Below, piece after piece: positions 48,368 to 58,996 of a stretch of 64,000 nt of DNA. The notes below the pieces were generated by a model, which saw only the letters and a list, made by a program, of their open reading frames with translations, had not been told where the DNA came from and did no database searches. This DNA is from Polynucleobacter sp. AM-7D1. GTDB taxonomy: Bacteria > Pseudomonadota > Gammaproteobacteria > Burkholderiales > Burkholderiaceae. Numbering within the stretch: the stretch's first letter is position 1; the number at the start of each line of letters is the position of its first letter. The position numbers were made by a program, and so were the translations under genes. Location: positions 1,364,001 to 1,428,000 of the forward strand of contig NZ_CP061319.1 in assembly GCF_018688455.1 (NCBI RefSeq). Direction: 5' to 3'.

Positions 48368-49288
48368 TTAGATATCTGCGAGTGCTTTCACATGTGCAAC
48401 CACGCTGCGGCCTAAAGCAGAAAGGTTATAGCCACCCTCTAGGCAACTGACAATGCGACCTTGAGCATATTGGTTTGCAACCTCTTTAAGCTGCTTAGTC
48501 ATCCAAGCATAGTCATCCTCTACCAAGCCCATCTGCCCCAAATCATCCTCACGGTGAGCATCAAAGCCTGCAGAGATGATGATGAGCTCTGGCTCAAAGT
48601 CTCGTAAACGAGGCAACCACTGCTCTTCCACTATCGAGCGCACCACATCACCACGTGTAGATGCAGGAAGCGGAACATTCACCATATTGTTTGCCCCATC
48701 TAAGCCGCTGTAGGGATAAAACGGGTGCTGAAAGAAACTACACATCAGCACATTGGGATCATTAAAAAATGCAGCTTCAGTACCATTGCCATGGTGGACA
48801 TCAAAGTCAATAATGGCGACACGCTCAATACCATACTGTTCCATCGCATATCGTGCTGCTACGGCAACATTATCAAAAACACAAAATCCCATAGAGCGCG
48901 TTGGCTCCGCATGGTGGCCTGGCGGGCGCACCGCACAAAACACGTTTTCAACCTCACCCTTCATTACGGCGTCCACACCGGCGATAGCAGCACCCGCAGC
49001 ACGCAGAGCGGCACTCCAGGTATGAGGGTTCATAATAGTGTCACCATCGAGCATGAAGTAACCGCTAGCAGGCGAACGCTCTTTAACAAAGGCAATATGA
49101 TCTGGGCTATGAACTAACTCCAATTGGTCTTCAGTTGCTAATGGCGCATCTAAATGATGCAGAAAACGATCTACACCGCTGCGAATCAGCTGATCATTAA
49201 TTGCCTGAATGCGCTCTGGGCACTCGGGGTGATGACTACCCATCTCATGCTTTAGAAAGTCTGGATGAGTTATGTATCCTGTTGTCAT
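48368..49288 (-). CDS. Histone deacetylase family protein (acetyl-lysine or acetylpolyamine amidohydrolase)
   Basis: Zinc-dependent deacetylase fold of 306 residues. Visible metal and catalytic residues are the paired His in AVRPPGHHAEPTRSMGFCVFDN, the Asp and His in IIDFDVHHGNGTEAAFF and the Asp in ISAGFDAHREDDLG; LEGGYNLSALGRSV ends the site with its conserved Gly-Gly-Tyr. The class includes AcuC-like protein deacetylases and acetylpolyamine hydrolases, which cannot be told apart here. It is the first gene before the acyl-CoA synthetase on the same strand, about 48 bp away, hinting at control of that enzyme. Confidence 0.9.
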   Translation of the reverse strand: MTTGYITHPDFLKHEMGSHHPECPERIQAINDQLIRSGVDRFLHHLDAPLATEDQLELVHSPDHIAFVKERSPASGYFMLDGDTIMNPHTWSAALRAAGAAIAGVDAVMKGEVENVFCAVRPPGHHAEPTRSMGFCVFDNVAVAARYAMEQYGIERVAIIDFDVHHGNGTEAAFFNDPNVLMCSFFQHPFYPYSGLDGANNMVNVPLPASTRGDVVRSIVEEQWLPRLRDFEPELIIISAGFDAHREDDLGQMGLVEDDYAWMTKQLKEVANQYAQGRIVSCLEGGYNLSALGRSVVAHVKALADI

Positions 49289-49371
49289 TACTAGAAATCC
49301 TCAATAGCAAAACTATAATTTTTATAATTTAATTAAACCCAGCAGAACATCAAAAACCCACTTTCTTATCC

Positions 49372-50640
49372 ATGAATTTTCGCATCTCCAATCCCACATC
49401 AATACTATTTATAACCCTACTGCTAGGGGCATGCTCCAGCATCCCCACTCAGCAAGTTAGCCCTACAGAGACTATCGTAAACCAGTCTGAAGATGTCGCA
49501 ACAGAAGCCCGTTTTAGCCAAAATCTCAATGAATTAATCGCTCAAATTGCCCAAACCCAAGGAATCCCTCAGGCCAGCCTTGAATTGGGTTTCTCTGATG
49601 CTAAAACGATCCCTTCCATACGCAAATTGGTATTACCCCCATCGGGCAGCTTTAAAAAGAATTGGGTCGCCTATCGCAAGCGTTTTATTGAGCCAGTTCG
49701 CCTGAAAGCTGGCAAGGTCTTTTGGGAGCAAAACCAGGCATTCTTAAGCAAGGTTGAACAAGAATCAGGCGTCCCAGCTGAAATCATCGTCTCCATTATT
49801 GGTATTGAAACCATTTATGGCCGTCAAACTGGTAATTTCCGGGTCAAGGATGCACTTTCTACATTAGCTTTTAGCTACCCAGATACACCCAACAAAGCCA
49901 GTCGAGAGCAGCTCTTTAAAGACCAACTGCAAGAACTCATCCTGATGTGCTGGACTGAAGGGGGTGGCAGCTTGCCCGCCAATAATAGTCAGCAAGGATT
50001 GAATCAAACTCGCTTTAATGCCTGCCTGAATCAGAACAGCTCCTATGCTGGTGCGATTGGCCTGCCACAGTTCATGCCAAGTAGTATTCGCAGCTTCGCA
50101 GTAGATGGCGATGGTGATGGGCGCATTGACCTTAAACAAAGTCCTAAGGATGCTATTGCTAGCGTGGCTAACTTTATGAGAAAGCATGGCTGGCAACCTG
50201 GAATGCCGATTTACTTCCCTGTGCAGGAAGGGGCAGTCAGTGAGGCGAGAGCGCTAGCAGATGGAGAGCCACAACTCAAATACTCGGTTCAAGAGCTCAT
50301 CGCAAAAGGCATCCTCACTAAAGAGCAAGGCTATCTTCAGGCTGGGGGTGTTGAGCCACAAAGCAAGGCCCTCATTGTTGATCTACCTTACCCCGACAAA
50401 GATGGTGGTGATCAGGTTCGTTACGTAGTTGGACTTAATAATTTTCTGACGATTGTGCAATACAACCGCAGTTACTTTTACGCACAAAGTGTTGCTGAGT
50501 TTGCAGAAGTGCTAGGCTATAAAAATCAAAGTGTCGTTCCCACTACCGCAAGCAAAGCGAAGTCAGAAACAAAGTCAGGGGAGCCGGTCAAATCCAAGCC
50601 GAAGAAGCCTGCTAATAAGAAAAAACCGAAGCAGGCTTAA
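49372..50640 (+). CDS. mltB: Lytic murein transglycosylase B
   Basis: Outer-membrane lipoprotein that cleaves peptidoglycan to anhydro-muropeptides. The lipobox LLGAC puts the lipid cysteine at residue 21. The SLT_2 domain shows IVSIIGIETIYGRQTGNFRVKDALSTLAF with the catalytic Glu, AIGLPQFMPSSIRSFAVDGDGDGRIDL, and the VPAEIIV entry. A Lys/Pro-rich tail (about 395-422) is unusual but likely a disordered extension. The products are recycled through NagZ, encoded elsewhere in this window. Confidence 0.93.
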   Translation: MNFRISNPTSILFITLLLGACSSIPTQQVSPTETIVNQSEDVATEARFSQNLNELIAQIAQTQGIPQASLELGFSDAKTIPSIRKLVLPPSGSFKKNWVAYRKRFIEPVRLKAGKVFWEQNQAFLSKVEQESGVPAEIIVSIIGIETIYGRQTGNFRVKDALSTLAFSYPDTPNKASREQLFKDQLQELILMCWTEGGGSLPANNSQQGLNQTRFNACLNQNSSYAGAIGLPQFMPSSIRSFAVDGDGDGRIDLKQSPKDAIASVANFMRKHGWQPGMPIYFPVQEGAVSEARALADGEPQLKYSVQELIAKGILTKEQGYLQAGGVEPQSKALIVDLPYPDKDGGDQVRYVVGLNNFLTIVQYNRSYFYAQSVAEFAEVLGYKNQSVVPTTASKAKSETKSGEPVKSKPKKPANKKKPKQA

Positions 50641-50658
50641 TAGCTTAGATTGAATGTC

Positions 50659-51570
50659 TTACGCTGGGAAAACTCCAGTAGAAAGATAACGGTCGCCACG
50701 GTCGCAGACAATAAAGACAATCGTGGCATTTTCTACTTGGCGAGCAATTCGTAAGGCAACAACCAAAGCCCCGCCAGCTGAGATACCGCAGAAGATACCC
50801 TCTTCTGCAGCAAGGCGACGGGCCATCTCTTCAGCATCCGCTTGGCTTACATACTCAATACGATCAACCTTGTCGCCCTGATAAATCTTTGGCAGATACT
50901 CTGGAGCCCATTTACGAATACCTGGAATCTGCGAACCCTCTTCCGGTTGCGCACCAATAATCTGAATATCGGGATTCATGGACTTCAGATAAGTTGACAC
51001 TCCAGTAATAGTTCCAGTAGTACCCATCGATGAAACAAAGTGCGTAACTTGACCATCAGTATCACGCCAGATTTCCGGGCCAGTAGTCTCGATATGGGCA
51101 CGTGGGTTATCCGGATTTGCAAATTGATCTAACAATCTACCGCGGCCCTCTTTTTGCAATTGCAGTGCATAGTCACGGGCAAATTCCATACCACCAGAAG
51201 CTGCTGTCAGAATTAACTCTGCACCGTAAGCAGCCATACTTTGGCGACGTTCAATGCTTTGATTCTCGGGCATCACCAAAACCATCTTGTAGCCCAACAT
51301 CGCAGCAGTCATGGCCAAAGCAATACCAGTATTACCGCTAGTTGCTTCAATGAGAGTGTCGCCTGGTTTAATTTCACCACGCTCTTGAGCGCGCAGGATC
51401 ATCGACAGCGCAGGCCGGTCCTTAACCGACCCCGCTGGATTATTACCCTCCAACTTTCCTAGAATCAGATTACCTTTTGAATCGTTTTCAGCGCCAGGAA
51501 TACGTTGCAAACGAACCAGGGGTGTATTACCCACGGTCTGTGAAATAGTTAAGTAAGAAGGTGTGCTCAT
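50659..51570 (-). CDS. cysM: Cysteine synthase B
   Basis: PLP-dependent O-acetylserine sulfhydrylase of the CysM type (303 residues), able to use thiosulfate. The PLP Lys is in GNNPAGSVKDRPALSM, EATSGNTGIALA is the substrate loop and SSMGTTGTITGVSTYL binds phosphate. The tail GDRYLSTGVFPA is typical of CysM rather than CysK. In betaproteobacteria it often ends the envelope-sugar gene run, as here. Confidence 0.95.
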   Translation of the reverse strand: MSTPSYLTISQTVGNTPLVRLQRIPGAENDSKGNLILGKLEGNNPAGSVKDRPALSMILRAQERGEIKPGDTLIEATSGNTGIALAMTAAMLGYKMVLVMPENQSIERRQSMAAYGAELILTAASGGMEFARDYALQLQKEGRGRLLDQFANPDNPRAHIETTGPEIWRDTDGQVTHFVSSMGTTGTITGVSTYLKSMNPDIQIIGAQPEEGSQIPGIRKWAPEYLPKIYQGDKVDRIEYVSQADAEEMARRLAAEEGIFCGISAGGALVVALRIARQVENATIVFIVCDRGDRYLSTGVFPA

Positions 51571-51611
51571 GAAACCATTTTAGCCATAAGCCAGGCTAGA
51601 CGTAAAAGGGT

Positions 51612-52007
51612 TTAATTTCGGCGATTTCCTTCCGCACGATCCGCACTATGGCGAGAGCTAGTTTGACCACGAGAGCTGCGTCTACTAGCCTTGACTCCCT
51701 CTTTATTCGTCCTACCATGCGGTTCACGAAAGGAGCTGGGCGCCTCAATAGTTAAGCCGTTATCCACCATCTTTTCAACTGATTTCATACCAATGCCACG
51801 TACGCGTTTTTGTAAATCATTAGCATCCTGAAAATGCCCACCATCCAAACGCTCCGCAATAATGGTTTTCGCTTTAGATGGTCCGATACCTTTGATACTC
51901 TCTAGCTCGGACTGGGTGGCCGTATTGACGTTAATTGGTGAGGCTGAAGATAAAGCTGAGACAGCAACCAATACCGAAAATACTAAGGACTTTAATAATT
52001 GATTCAT
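51612..52007 (-). CDS. ComEA-type helix-hairpin-helix protein
   Basis: Exported 131-residue protein with a signal peptide (MNQLLKSLVFSVLVAVSALSS, cleaved around SSASP) followed by ASPINVNTATQSELESIKGIGPSKAKTII and a second hairpin RGIGMKSVEKMVDN, the ComEA DNA-binding domain. A basic, Ser/Arg-rich tail follows. ComEA pulls transforming DNA into the periplasm, but short homologues without other com genes may have other roles. The ATG at 52007 has a GGAG site 8 nt upstream; the longer frame from 52037 is rejected. Confidence 0.85.
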   Translation of the reverse strand: MNQLLKSLVFSVLVAVSALSSASPINVNTATQSELESIKGIGPSKAKTIIAERLDGGHFQDANDLQKRVRGIGMKSVEKMVDNGLTIEAPSSFREPHGRTNKEGVKASRRSSRGQTSSRHSADRAEGNRRN

Positions 52008-52104
52008 GTAATCTCCATCGGTTAATAAAAAATCCACTCACACGAAGTGCAAGTGGATCAGTTACAACGAATAGAAATTCAGTCTGTTGACTGCTTTTTA
52101 AAAT

Positions 52105-53124
52105 CTAAAGCGGGCTTGCCAAGAAATCAGCATTGGCCGATAGCCAGGCGATATAACGACTGACACCCTGCTCAACATTGAGGAAGGGCTCTGAGTATCC
52201 AGCGGCACGCAACTTAGTTAAATCAGCCTGAGTAAAGCACTGGTACTTGCCTTTGAGTGCATCTGGAAATGGAATGTACTCAATCGCTTTTTCTTTAACC
52301 AACTCTTCAAGGCTAGCAGGCTTGGCATTATCGATTTTACGCATGGCGTTTGCTACCGCATGAGCCACATCATTAAATGGCTGCGCATGACCACTACCGA
52401 GATTAAAGATGCCACTGATTTCTGGACGATCCAGGAAATACAAATTTACTTTCACTACGTCTTCTACTGAAACAAAGTCACGACTCTGCTCACCAGCAGC
52501 ATAACCACCATATTCACCAAAGAGTTTTACTTTGCCATTGGCTTTGTATTGGTGATATTGGTGAAAGGCTACTGAAGCCATGCGACCCTTGTGTGACTCA
52601 CGAGGACCATAGACATTGAAGTACCTAAATCCAACTACTTGAGCAGCATTAGATTTTTCAGCAAAACGCTTGCGCATGACTTGATCAAATAAGAACTTAG
52701 AGTAGCCATAAATATTCAATGGCTTCTCATGCTCACGGCTTTCGACAAAAACATCTGATCCACCATAAGTAGCTGCGGAAGAAGCATAGAGTAGCTGCAC
52801 TTTTTGTTCTGTACAGATATCGAGCAAGTCCATGGTGTAGCGGAAATTATTTGCCATCATAAAGATGCCATCAGTTTCCATCGTATCGGAGCAAGCCCCC
52901 TCATGAAACACCGCCCTGACCTTACCAAAACGACCGCTTCTAAATGCTTCTAGAAACTCATCCTTATCAAGATAATCAATGATGTCTAGATCGGCCAAAT
53001 TACGATACTTATCCGCAGGACGTAAATCATCTACGGCAATAATATTTTTCTCGCCTCGCGCATTGAGCGCCTGAACAATATTGGCACCGATAAATCCAGC
53101 GGCGCCAGTTACGATAATCGTCAT
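52105..53124 (-). CDS. hldD: ADP-L-glycero-D-manno-heptose 6-epimerase
   Basis: Short-chain dehydrogenase/epimerase that makes ADP-L-glycero-heptose for LPS inner core. The 339-residue protein has [25 protein letters not shown] for [17 protein letters not shown] and the catalytic Tyr-Lys in [20 protein letters not shown] is also typical. It overlaps hldA by 4 bp, and both act in one pathway. Confidence 0.96.
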   Translation of the reverse strand: MTIIVTGAAGFIGANIVQALNARGEKNIIAVDDLRPADKYRNLADLDIIDYLDKDEFLEAFRSGRFGKVRAVFHEGACSDTMETDGIFMMANNFRYTMDLLDICTEQKVQLLYASSAATYGGSDVFVESREHEKPLNIYGYSKFLFDQVMRKRFAEKSNAAQVVGFRYFNVYGPRESHKGRMASVAFHQYHQYKANGKVKLFGEYGGYAAGEQSRDFVSVEDVVKVNLYFLDRPEISGIFNLGSGHAQPFNDVAHAVANAMRKIDNAKPASLEELVKEKAIEYIPFPDALKGKYQCFTQADLTKLRAAGYSEPFLNVEQGVSRYIAWLSANADFLASPL

Positions 53125-54050
53125 TGCAATTCCTCAGAAGTAACGGTGGCTGTTCCTAACTTGCCAACCACAATACCACCAGCTCGATTAGCTAAAGCCA
53201 TAGCTCTTTCCAGGGGCCAGCCAGCTGCCAGCGCCACTGCCAGCGTACCAATGACGGTGTCACCTGCACCAGACACATCAAATACTTCGCGTGCCTGTGC
53301 TTTTACATGACTCACACCAGCCTCAGTAAATAAGCTCATACCCTCTTCAGAGCGAGTCAGGAGAAGCGCCTCCAAATTTAATGATTTTCTAAGATCTTGA
53401 GATCTCTTTGTGAGATCTTCTTCGCTGGTCCATTGACCAACTACCTGACGCAACTCACTGCGATTAGGCGTCAGTACAGTAGCACCACGATATTTAGCGT
53501 AATCATCACCTTTAGGATCCACCAAAATCATCTTCTTCTGAGCGCGAGCCTGCTCGATCATCAAAGCGACCTGTCCCAATGCACCTTTGCCGTAATCAGA
53601 CAAAATCACCACATCAGCATCGCCGACTAGCTTCTCATAACGCTCCAACTTATGAGCGAGAGCAGCCTCACTAGGGGCTTCTTCAAAATCCAAACGAATC
53701 AATTGCTGTTGTCTTGCAATCACACGTAACTTCACAGTGGTTGGCACTTTGCCATCCACCTCAAGTTGACTATCAACGTGGCTGGATTTCAGCAACTCGG
53801 TAACACGATGTCCTGGCTCATCATCGCCAATCACACCTAAAATTGTTGTCTTAGCACCAAGTGCTGCAACGTTACGCGCTACGTTAGCTGCGCCCCCTAA
53901 ACGTTCATCAATCTTACCCACTTGAACTACAGGAACTGGCGCTTCTGGAGAGATCCGATTTGTATCGCCAAACCAATAGCGATCCAGCATGACGTCGCCC
54001 ACCACTAATAAACGGGCTTTAGAAAATTGTTCTCGGTTGGCTTTTTCCAC
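53121..54050 (-). CDS. hldA: D-glycero-beta-D-manno-heptose-7-phosphate kinase (RfaE1/HldA)
   Basis: PfkB-family kinase of 309 residues that phosphorylates heptose 7-phosphate in ADP-heptose synthesis. It begins with [28 protein letters not shown] and ends with the catalytic loop [23 protein letters not shown]. Unlike E. coli HldE, it lacks the C-terminal nucleotidyltransferase domain, so a separate hldC gene must exist elsewhere. Stop overlaps hldD start by 4 bp. Confidence 0.94.
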   Translation of the reverse strand: MEKANREQFSKARLLVVGDVMLDRYWFGDTNRISPEAPVPVVQVGKIDERLGGAANVARNVAALGAKTTILGVIGDDEPGHRVTELLKSSHVDSQLEVDGKVPTTVKLRVIARQQQLIRLDFEEAPSEAALAHKLERYEKLVGDADVVILSDYGKGALGQVALMIEQARAQKKMILVDPKGDDYAKYRGATVLTPNRSELRQVVGQWTSEEDLTKRSQDLRKSLNLEALLLTRSEEGMSLFTEAGVSHVKAQAREVFDVSGAGDTVIGTLAVALAAGWPLERAMALANRAGGIVVGKLGTATVTSEELQ

Positions 54051-54099
54051 GATGTAACTAATCTCTCTAATCTTTCAAATAGATTCTTTTTGCTGGTAA

Positions 54100-55464
54100 T
54101 TAATTATGACGACCAATACCTTGGTATTCAATGCCTAATTCTTGCATAGCTTGCGGCTCATACAGATTACGGCCATCAAAGATGATCGGGTTCTTGAGCT
54201 TGGCTTTGAGAAGATCGAAGTCGGGGCTACGGAAGGCTTTCCATTCAGTCACGATGACTAGAGCATCAGCACCTTGAGTGGCTGCCATAGGGTCATCCAC
54301 TAAAGTGACTTGTTTGAGACCTTCTGGGTTACCTTTAAAGTCTATATCGAGGCAATGCTTAGTTTCTGGCATGGCTACTGGGTCGTAGGCCACTATCTGT
54401 GCACCACGTTTAACGAGTTCTTGAATAATCACACGACTTGGGGCTTCACGCATATCGTCTGTATTCGGTTTAAATGCTAAGCCCCACATGGCGAACTTTT
54501 TGCCCTTCAGATCCGCACCAAAGCGTTTTTCAATCTTTTCTACGAGGATGTACTTTTGAGCTTCGTTCACCGCCTCGACAGCATCCAAAATCTTCAGATC
54601 ACGGCCATACTCAATTGCAGTCTTGGATAAAGCGGAAACATCTTTTGGAAAGCAAGAGCCACCATAGCCGGTGCCGGAGTACAAAAATCCATAACCAATG
54701 CGTGAGTCTGAACCAATACCTTGGCGCACTGCTTCAATATCAGCACCTACTAAATCAGCCAAATTGGCCAGCTCGTTCATAAAAGAGATGCGAGTAGCTA
54801 ACATGGCATTAGCTGCGTATTTAGTCAGCTCAGCACTTTTGACATCCATGTAATAGGTACGCTCATGGTGACGATTAAATGGTGCATAGAGTTTGCGCAT
54901 CTGTTCTTTTGCGCGCATTCCCGCTGGGGTGCTTTGTGTGCCAATCACAATGCGATCTGGGCGCATAAAGTCTTCTACTGCCGCGCCCTCTTTGAGAAAC
55001 TCCGGGTTAGAAACTACGGAGCACAGTTCTGGTGAGAGGCCACGCTTTTCTAATTCTTCAGTAATTGCAGCAGAAACCTTATCGGCTGTACCCACTGGAA
55101 CAGTAGATTTATCAACAATCACTTTAGGAGTCGTCATATGGCGACCAATATTGCGGGCTGCTGCTACAACGTACTGAAGATCAGCCGAGCCATCTTCATC
55201 GGGAGGAGTGCCAACCGCAATGAACTGAATATCACCATGGGCAACAGAAGCAGCAATATCAGTAGAGAACTGCAAGCGGCCAGCAGCGCGATTGCGCTCA
55301 ATCATCTCTTTGAGGCCTGGCTCATAGATGGGCACGCCACCTGAGTTCAGAATCTCAATCTTCTTAGAATCTAAGTCAACACAAAAGACGCTATTACCCT
55401 GCTCTGCTAAGCAAGCTCCAGTAACAAGACCAACGTAACCGCTTCCAATGATGGTGACTTTCAA
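54100..55464 (-). CDS. ugd: UDP-glucose 6-dehydrogenase
   Basis: Oxidises UDP-glucose to UDP-glucuronate for surface polysaccharides or lipid A modification. The 454-residue protein has the NAD site [20 protein letters not shown], the [23 protein letters not shown] segment, and the catalytic Cys in [17 protein letters not shown]. It is transcribed between lapB and hldA, linking it to envelope sugars. Confidence 0.96.
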   Translation of the reverse strand: MKVTIIGSGYVGLVTGACLAEQGNSVFCVDLDSKKIEILNSGGVPIYEPGLKEMIERNRAAGRLQFSTDIAASVAHGDIQFIAVGTPPDEDGSADLQYVVAAARNIGRHMTTPKVIVDKSTVPVGTADKVSAAITEELEKRGLSPELCSVVSNPEFLKEGAAVEDFMRPDRIVIGTQSTPAGMRAKEQMRKLYAPFNRHHERTYYMDVKSAELTKYAANAMLATRISFMNELANLADLVGADIEAVRQGIGSDSRIGYGFLYSGTGYGGSCFPKDVSALSKTAIEYGRDLKILDAVEAVNEAQKYILVEKIEKRFGADLKGKKFAMWGLAFKPNTDDMREAPSRVIIQELVKRGAQIVAYDPVAMPETKHCLDIDFKGNPEGLKQVTLVDDPMAATQGADALVIVTEWKAFRSPDFDLLKAKLKNPIIFDGRNLYEPQAMQELGIEYQGIGRHN

Positions 55465-55509
55465 GATAGCTCCAAATAATTCTTATTAGATTGGTAATCG
55501 CAACGCAGA

Positions 55510-56721
55510 TTACATTGAAGGGCCGCTAGGAACGGCACCTTCACTGCGTCTTGGTGAGTATGCCTCCCAATTGTTACAACCCGGGCACTGCCAGTAAAAA
55601 CGTCGTGCACGGAAACCGCAATTGCCACAGGTATAGCGGGCCAAGCTTGTTGTGCGCTGCTTCAATAAACTGAGTGTTGCCTGTAAATCTGATACTCGCT
55701 CTGGTGTACCGTTACTTTCTGCTAAAGCCAAACGAGTCTCAGCCAGCTTAGAAAGTGCACTCAAGCTTGGTGAATGCTGCATCACTTCAACCAGCATCAC
55801 TTCAGCGGCTTGTGCCCCACGAATTTGAGTCATATGCTTTTGCACAATATCAAGCAACTCACCAGAAGCTTGGGTCTTTAACAATTCACAAAGTGCACTT
55901 AAGCCTTCATCTGCTTTATTTAGCGCAGCATGTGCTGCCATCCACCGATCTGCAAGTAAATGCATGTAAGCAGGATGTGTTTTAGCAATCACGGCCCACA
56001 CTTCAATTGCCTGGGCTGGACGATCCATGGCAATCAGATAATCGCCTTGCAAAATCAGCGCACGGGCATGATGCGGAACTGCTTGCAAGGCCAATTGAAC
56101 AGATTGCTCGACCTCTGGCAAATCCTTACGGCGCAGTGCTTCTTGACCCAACTCACAATGAAATTGTGCAATCTCAGTATGGTGGGATTTTCCTTGTAAG
56201 CCTGCGAGTTCGCTAGCAGCAATAATGGCCTTCTTCCAATCTCGCTCGATCTGATACATCTCGAGCAGGCTCTCTTTCGCAGGCGCTGCAAACTTGCCCT
56301 CACCCACACGGTTTAAAGATGCTTCGGCGCGATCTAATAAACCAGCACGTAGAAAATCTCGGCCTAATTCATAAGCAGCATGGTCTCGATCGCGCGGCTT
56401 CAAATCATCGCGATTGGCCAAGTGTTGGTGCACTCGAATGGCGCGCTCAGTCTCACCACGGCGACGGAACAAATTACCCAAAGCAAAATGAAGTTCAATG
56501 GTTTCAGGGTCAAGCTGAGCAATCTTGACTAGAGTTTCAATCGCCTGATCTGGCTGCTCGTTTAATAAGAGACTTAAACCTTTAAAGGTTGAGCGTTGCT
56601 GACGCATACGCTCGCGCTCATCCATACGATTCTCAAGACGCAGATCCCAGCGCGAAGCCAGCCAGCCAATACCAAACATGACTGGCAATAACAGGAGCCA
56701 AGCGGTTGCAATCTGAATCAT
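55510..56721 (-). CDS. lapB: Lipopolysaccharide assembly protein LapB (YciM)
   Basis: Inner-membrane protein that controls LPS synthesis by promoting FtsH degradation of LpxC. The 403-residue protein has an N-terminal anchor (about 2-20, ATAWLLLLPVMFGIGWLAS), multiple TPR-type helices through residue ~340, and a C-terminal rubredoxin-like metal knuckle YTCGNCGFRARRFYWQCPGC followed by NNWEAYSP. The usual partner gene lapA, normally between ihfB and lapB, is not present here: ihfB ends only 60 bp upstream. Confidence 0.94.
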   Translation of the reverse strand: MIQIATAWLLLLPVMFGIGWLASRWDLRLENRMDERERMRQQRSTFKGLSLLLNEQPDQAIETLVKIAQLDPETIELHFALGNLFRRRGETERAIRVHQHLANRDDLKPRDRDHAAYELGRDFLRAGLLDRAEASLNRVGEGKFAAPAKESLLEMYQIERDWKKAIIAASELAGLQGKSHHTEIAQFHCELGQEALRRKDLPEVEQSVQLALQAVPHHARALILQGDYLIAMDRPAQAIEVWAVIAKTHPAYMHLLADRWMAAHAALNKADEGLSALCELLKTQASGELLDIVQKHMTQIRGAQAAEVMLVEVMQHSPSLSALSKLAETRLALAESNGTPERVSDLQATLSLLKQRTTSLARYTCGNCGFRARRFYWQCPGCNNWEAYSPRRSEGAVPSGPSM

Positions 56722-56737
56722 GCTGTACAGAACTTAA

Positions 56738-56762
56738 ATAAAAAAATGGTCCGAATGGACCA
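56738..56762 (-). terminator. Intrinsic terminator between ihfB and lapB
   Basis: On the minus strand TGGTCC pairs with GGACCA around an ATTC loop and is followed by seven T and ATTT. It occupies the gap where lapA would be expected, and would make lapB depend on read-through or its own promoter. Confidence 0.8.
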
Positions 56763-56781
56763 CTGGATATGCGCTATGTGA

Positions 56782-57126
56782 CTAGGCACCAGAACCCTCT
56801 TTAGGGCTCACTTGCTTTAGAGGCTTGTAGTCAACGCGCTCACGTAATTCTTTGCCAGGCTTGAAATGGGGCACCCGTTTTTCTGGGATCAATACCTTCT
56901 CACCAGATTTGGGGTTGCGGCCAGTACGCGCAGGACGGTGATGCAAAACAAAGCTACCAACACCGCGTAACTCAATTCGCTTGCCTTCGGCTAAAGCGTG
57001 AGTCATGGTGTCTAGCAATGTTTTTACTGCTAACTCGACATCACGAGGTAATAGCTGGGGAAACTGTTCCGCCAAGCTCTCCACGAGTTCGGAGCGAGTA
57101 ATTGCTTGTTGCTCTTGATCTGACAT
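56782..57126 (-). CDS. ihfB: Integration host factor beta subunit
   Basis: DNA-bending nucleoid protein of the HU/IHF family; dimerises with IhfA. The 114 residues include the IHF-beta core [16 protein letters not shown] and [22 protein letters not shown] with the DNA-intercalating Pro arm. A C-terminal extension of about 20 residues ([18 protein letters not shown]) goes beyond the E. coli length of 94. It follows rpsA as in E. coli. Confidence 0.93.
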   Translation of the reverse strand: MSDQEQQAITRSELVESLAEQFPQLLPRDVELAVKTLLDTMTHALAEGKRIELRGVGSFVLHHRPARTGRNPKSGEKVLIPEKRVPHFKPGKELRERVDYKPLKQVSPKEGSGA

Positions 57127-57136
57127 GATCTATCAA

Positions 57137-57171
57137 TAAAAAAACCGCCGCTCTCCTAATGGAAAGCGGCG
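57137..57171 (-). terminator. Intrinsic terminator after rpsA
   Basis: On the minus strand CGCCGCT and AGCGGCG form a 7-bp stem with a 12-nt loop and are followed by G and then seven T. It lies 9 nt after the rpsA stop, before ihfB. Confidence 0.83.
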
Positions 57172-57179
57172 ATATTGAT

Positions 57180-58853
57180 TTAGCCTTGATTGTCCAACTT
57201 CGCTTTTAACAAAGCACCCAAGTTGGTTGTGCCGGACTGCGCATCACCTTGGAGCTTGCTCATAGCGTCTTGTTGGTCAGAGCTGTCTTTAGCTTTGATT
57301 GAAAGATTGATTGCACGTGACTTACGATCAATATTAATGATCATGGCAGTCACAGTGTCGCCTTCTTTCAATACATTGCGTGCATCTTCAACGCGATCTG
57401 TTGAGATCTCAGAAGCACGTAAGTAAGCTTCAACTTCATCAGCCAAGTGAATAGTTGCACCCTTAGCATCAACAGCCTTCACAGTACCAGTTACAAGGCT
57501 ACCCTTGTCGCTGACAGATGTGTAGTTATTGAATGGGTCACCAGACAATTGCTTGATACCAAGAGAGATACGCTCTTTCTCAACATCAATAGCCAATACA
57601 GTAGCTTCAACTTCGTCGCCTTTTTTGTATTTCTTAACAGCTTCTTCACCTGGCTCATTCCATGAAAGGTCTGAGAGGTGAACTAAACCGTCGATACCAC
57701 CAGGCAAACCAATGAAAACGCCAAAGTCAGTAATAGACTTGATTGCGCCAGTCAACTTGTCGCCTTTTTGTTGGCCACGTGAGAACTCTTCCCATGGATT
57801 TGCTTTGCACTGCTTGATGCCCAAGCTAATACGACGCTTGTCTTCATCAATATCCAGAACCATGACTTCAACTTCGGTTCCTAATGCAGTAGCTTTGCTT
57901 GGAGCAACGTTCTTGTTAGTCCAGTCCATTTCAGAAACGTGTACCAAACCTTCGATACCAGATTCGATTTCAACGAATGCGCCGTAGTCAGTCAGGTTAG
58001 TTACCTTACCGAACAAACGGGTGTTTGGTGGGTAACGACGAGCGATACCAACCCATGGATCATCGCCAAGTTGTTTCACGCCAAGTGAAACACGGTTCTT
58101 CTCTTGATCAAACTTCAAAATCTTAGCGGTAACTTCTTGACCAACAGTCAACATCTCGCTTGGGTGACGCACACGACGCCATGCCAAATCGGTAATGTGC
58201 AAGAGGCCATCGATGCCACCGAGGTCCACGAATGCGCCGTAGTCAGTGATGTTCTTAACGATACCTTGAACAACGCTACCTTCTTTGAGGTTAGACATCA
58301 ACTTCGCGCGCTCTTCACCTTGGCTAGCTTCAACAACTGCTCGACGTGACAACACTACGTTGTTACGCTTACGGTCAAGCTTGATAACCTTGAACTCCAT
58401 CGTCTTACCTTCGTAAGGGCTGGTGTCCTTGATTGGGCGCGTATCAACGAGTGATCCAGGCAAGAATGCGCGGATACCGTTAACCATGACTGTCAAGCCG
58501 CCTTTAACCTTACCAGTAACAGTACCGGTAACGATCTCAGCTTGCTCGAGAGCTTTTTCCAAGTTCATCCATGATGCCAAGCGCTTAGCTTTGTCACGGG
58601 AAAGGATTGTGTCGCCATAGCCGTTCTCAAGAGCGTCAATAGCAACAGAAACGAAATCGCCAGGAGCTACTTCAATCTCGCCAGCGTCGTTATGGAATTC
58701 TTCAACAGGAATAAACGCTTCGGATTTCAATCCAGCGTTAACAACGACGAAGTTATGGTCGATGCGAAGGACTTCAGCCGAAATAACTTGGCCGGTCTTC
58801 ATATTCGATCGGGTTAATGATTCTTCAAATAGTTCTGCAAATGATTCAGACAT
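57180..58853 (-). CDS. rpsA: 30S ribosomal protein S1
   Basis: mRNA-binding ribosomal protein of 557 residues with six S1 repeats; the last four are clear from repeated blocks such as [40 protein letters not shown] and [20 protein letters not shown]. Repeats 1-2 bind the ribosome and the others bind mRNA. It is followed by a terminator and ihfB. The upstream 143-bp gap from cmk lacks a gene. Confidence 0.98.
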   Translation of the reverse strand: MSESFAELFEESLTRSNMKTGQVISAEVLRIDHNFVVVNAGLKSEAFIPVEEFHNDAGEIEVAPGDFVSVAIDALENGYGDTILSRDKAKRLASWMNLEKALEQAEIVTGTVTGKVKGGLTVMVNGIRAFLPGSLVDTRPIKDTSPYEGKTMEFKVIKLDRKRNNVVLSRRAVVEASQGEERAKLMSNLKEGSVVQGIVKNITDYGAFVDLGGIDGLLHITDLAWRRVRHPSEMLTVGQEVTAKILKFDQEKNRVSLGVKQLGDDPWVGIARRYPPNTRLFGKVTNLTDYGAFVEIESGIEGLVHVSEMDWTNKNVAPSKATALGTEVEVMVLDIDEDKRRISLGIKQCKANPWEEFSRGQQKGDKLTGAIKSITDFGVFIGLPGGIDGLVHLSDLSWNEPGEEAVKKYKKGDEVEATVLAIDVEKERISLGIKQLSGDPFNNYTSVSDKGSLVTGTVKAVDAKGATIHLADEVEAYLRASEISTDRVEDARNVLKEGDTVTAMIINIDRKSRAINLSIKAKDSSDQQDAMSKLQGDAQSGTTNLGALLKAKLDNQG

Positions 58854-58996
58854 TTATATATTCACTTTGTGCCGCCAGAAGGCCTGACGGGTTAGGTTAA
58901 AAAAGTCCCAAGAAACACGCTAAATTAGAAAATCGCGTTGTAGAGTTCCTTAAGACGCCAAAACAACTTCTACTACTGCTTACTGCCCACCAAGAA

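Noticed and set aside
48725..49117. 130-codon plus-strand frame opposite the deacetylase gene
   Set aside because: It is antisense to the catalytic core of a clear HDAC-family gene.
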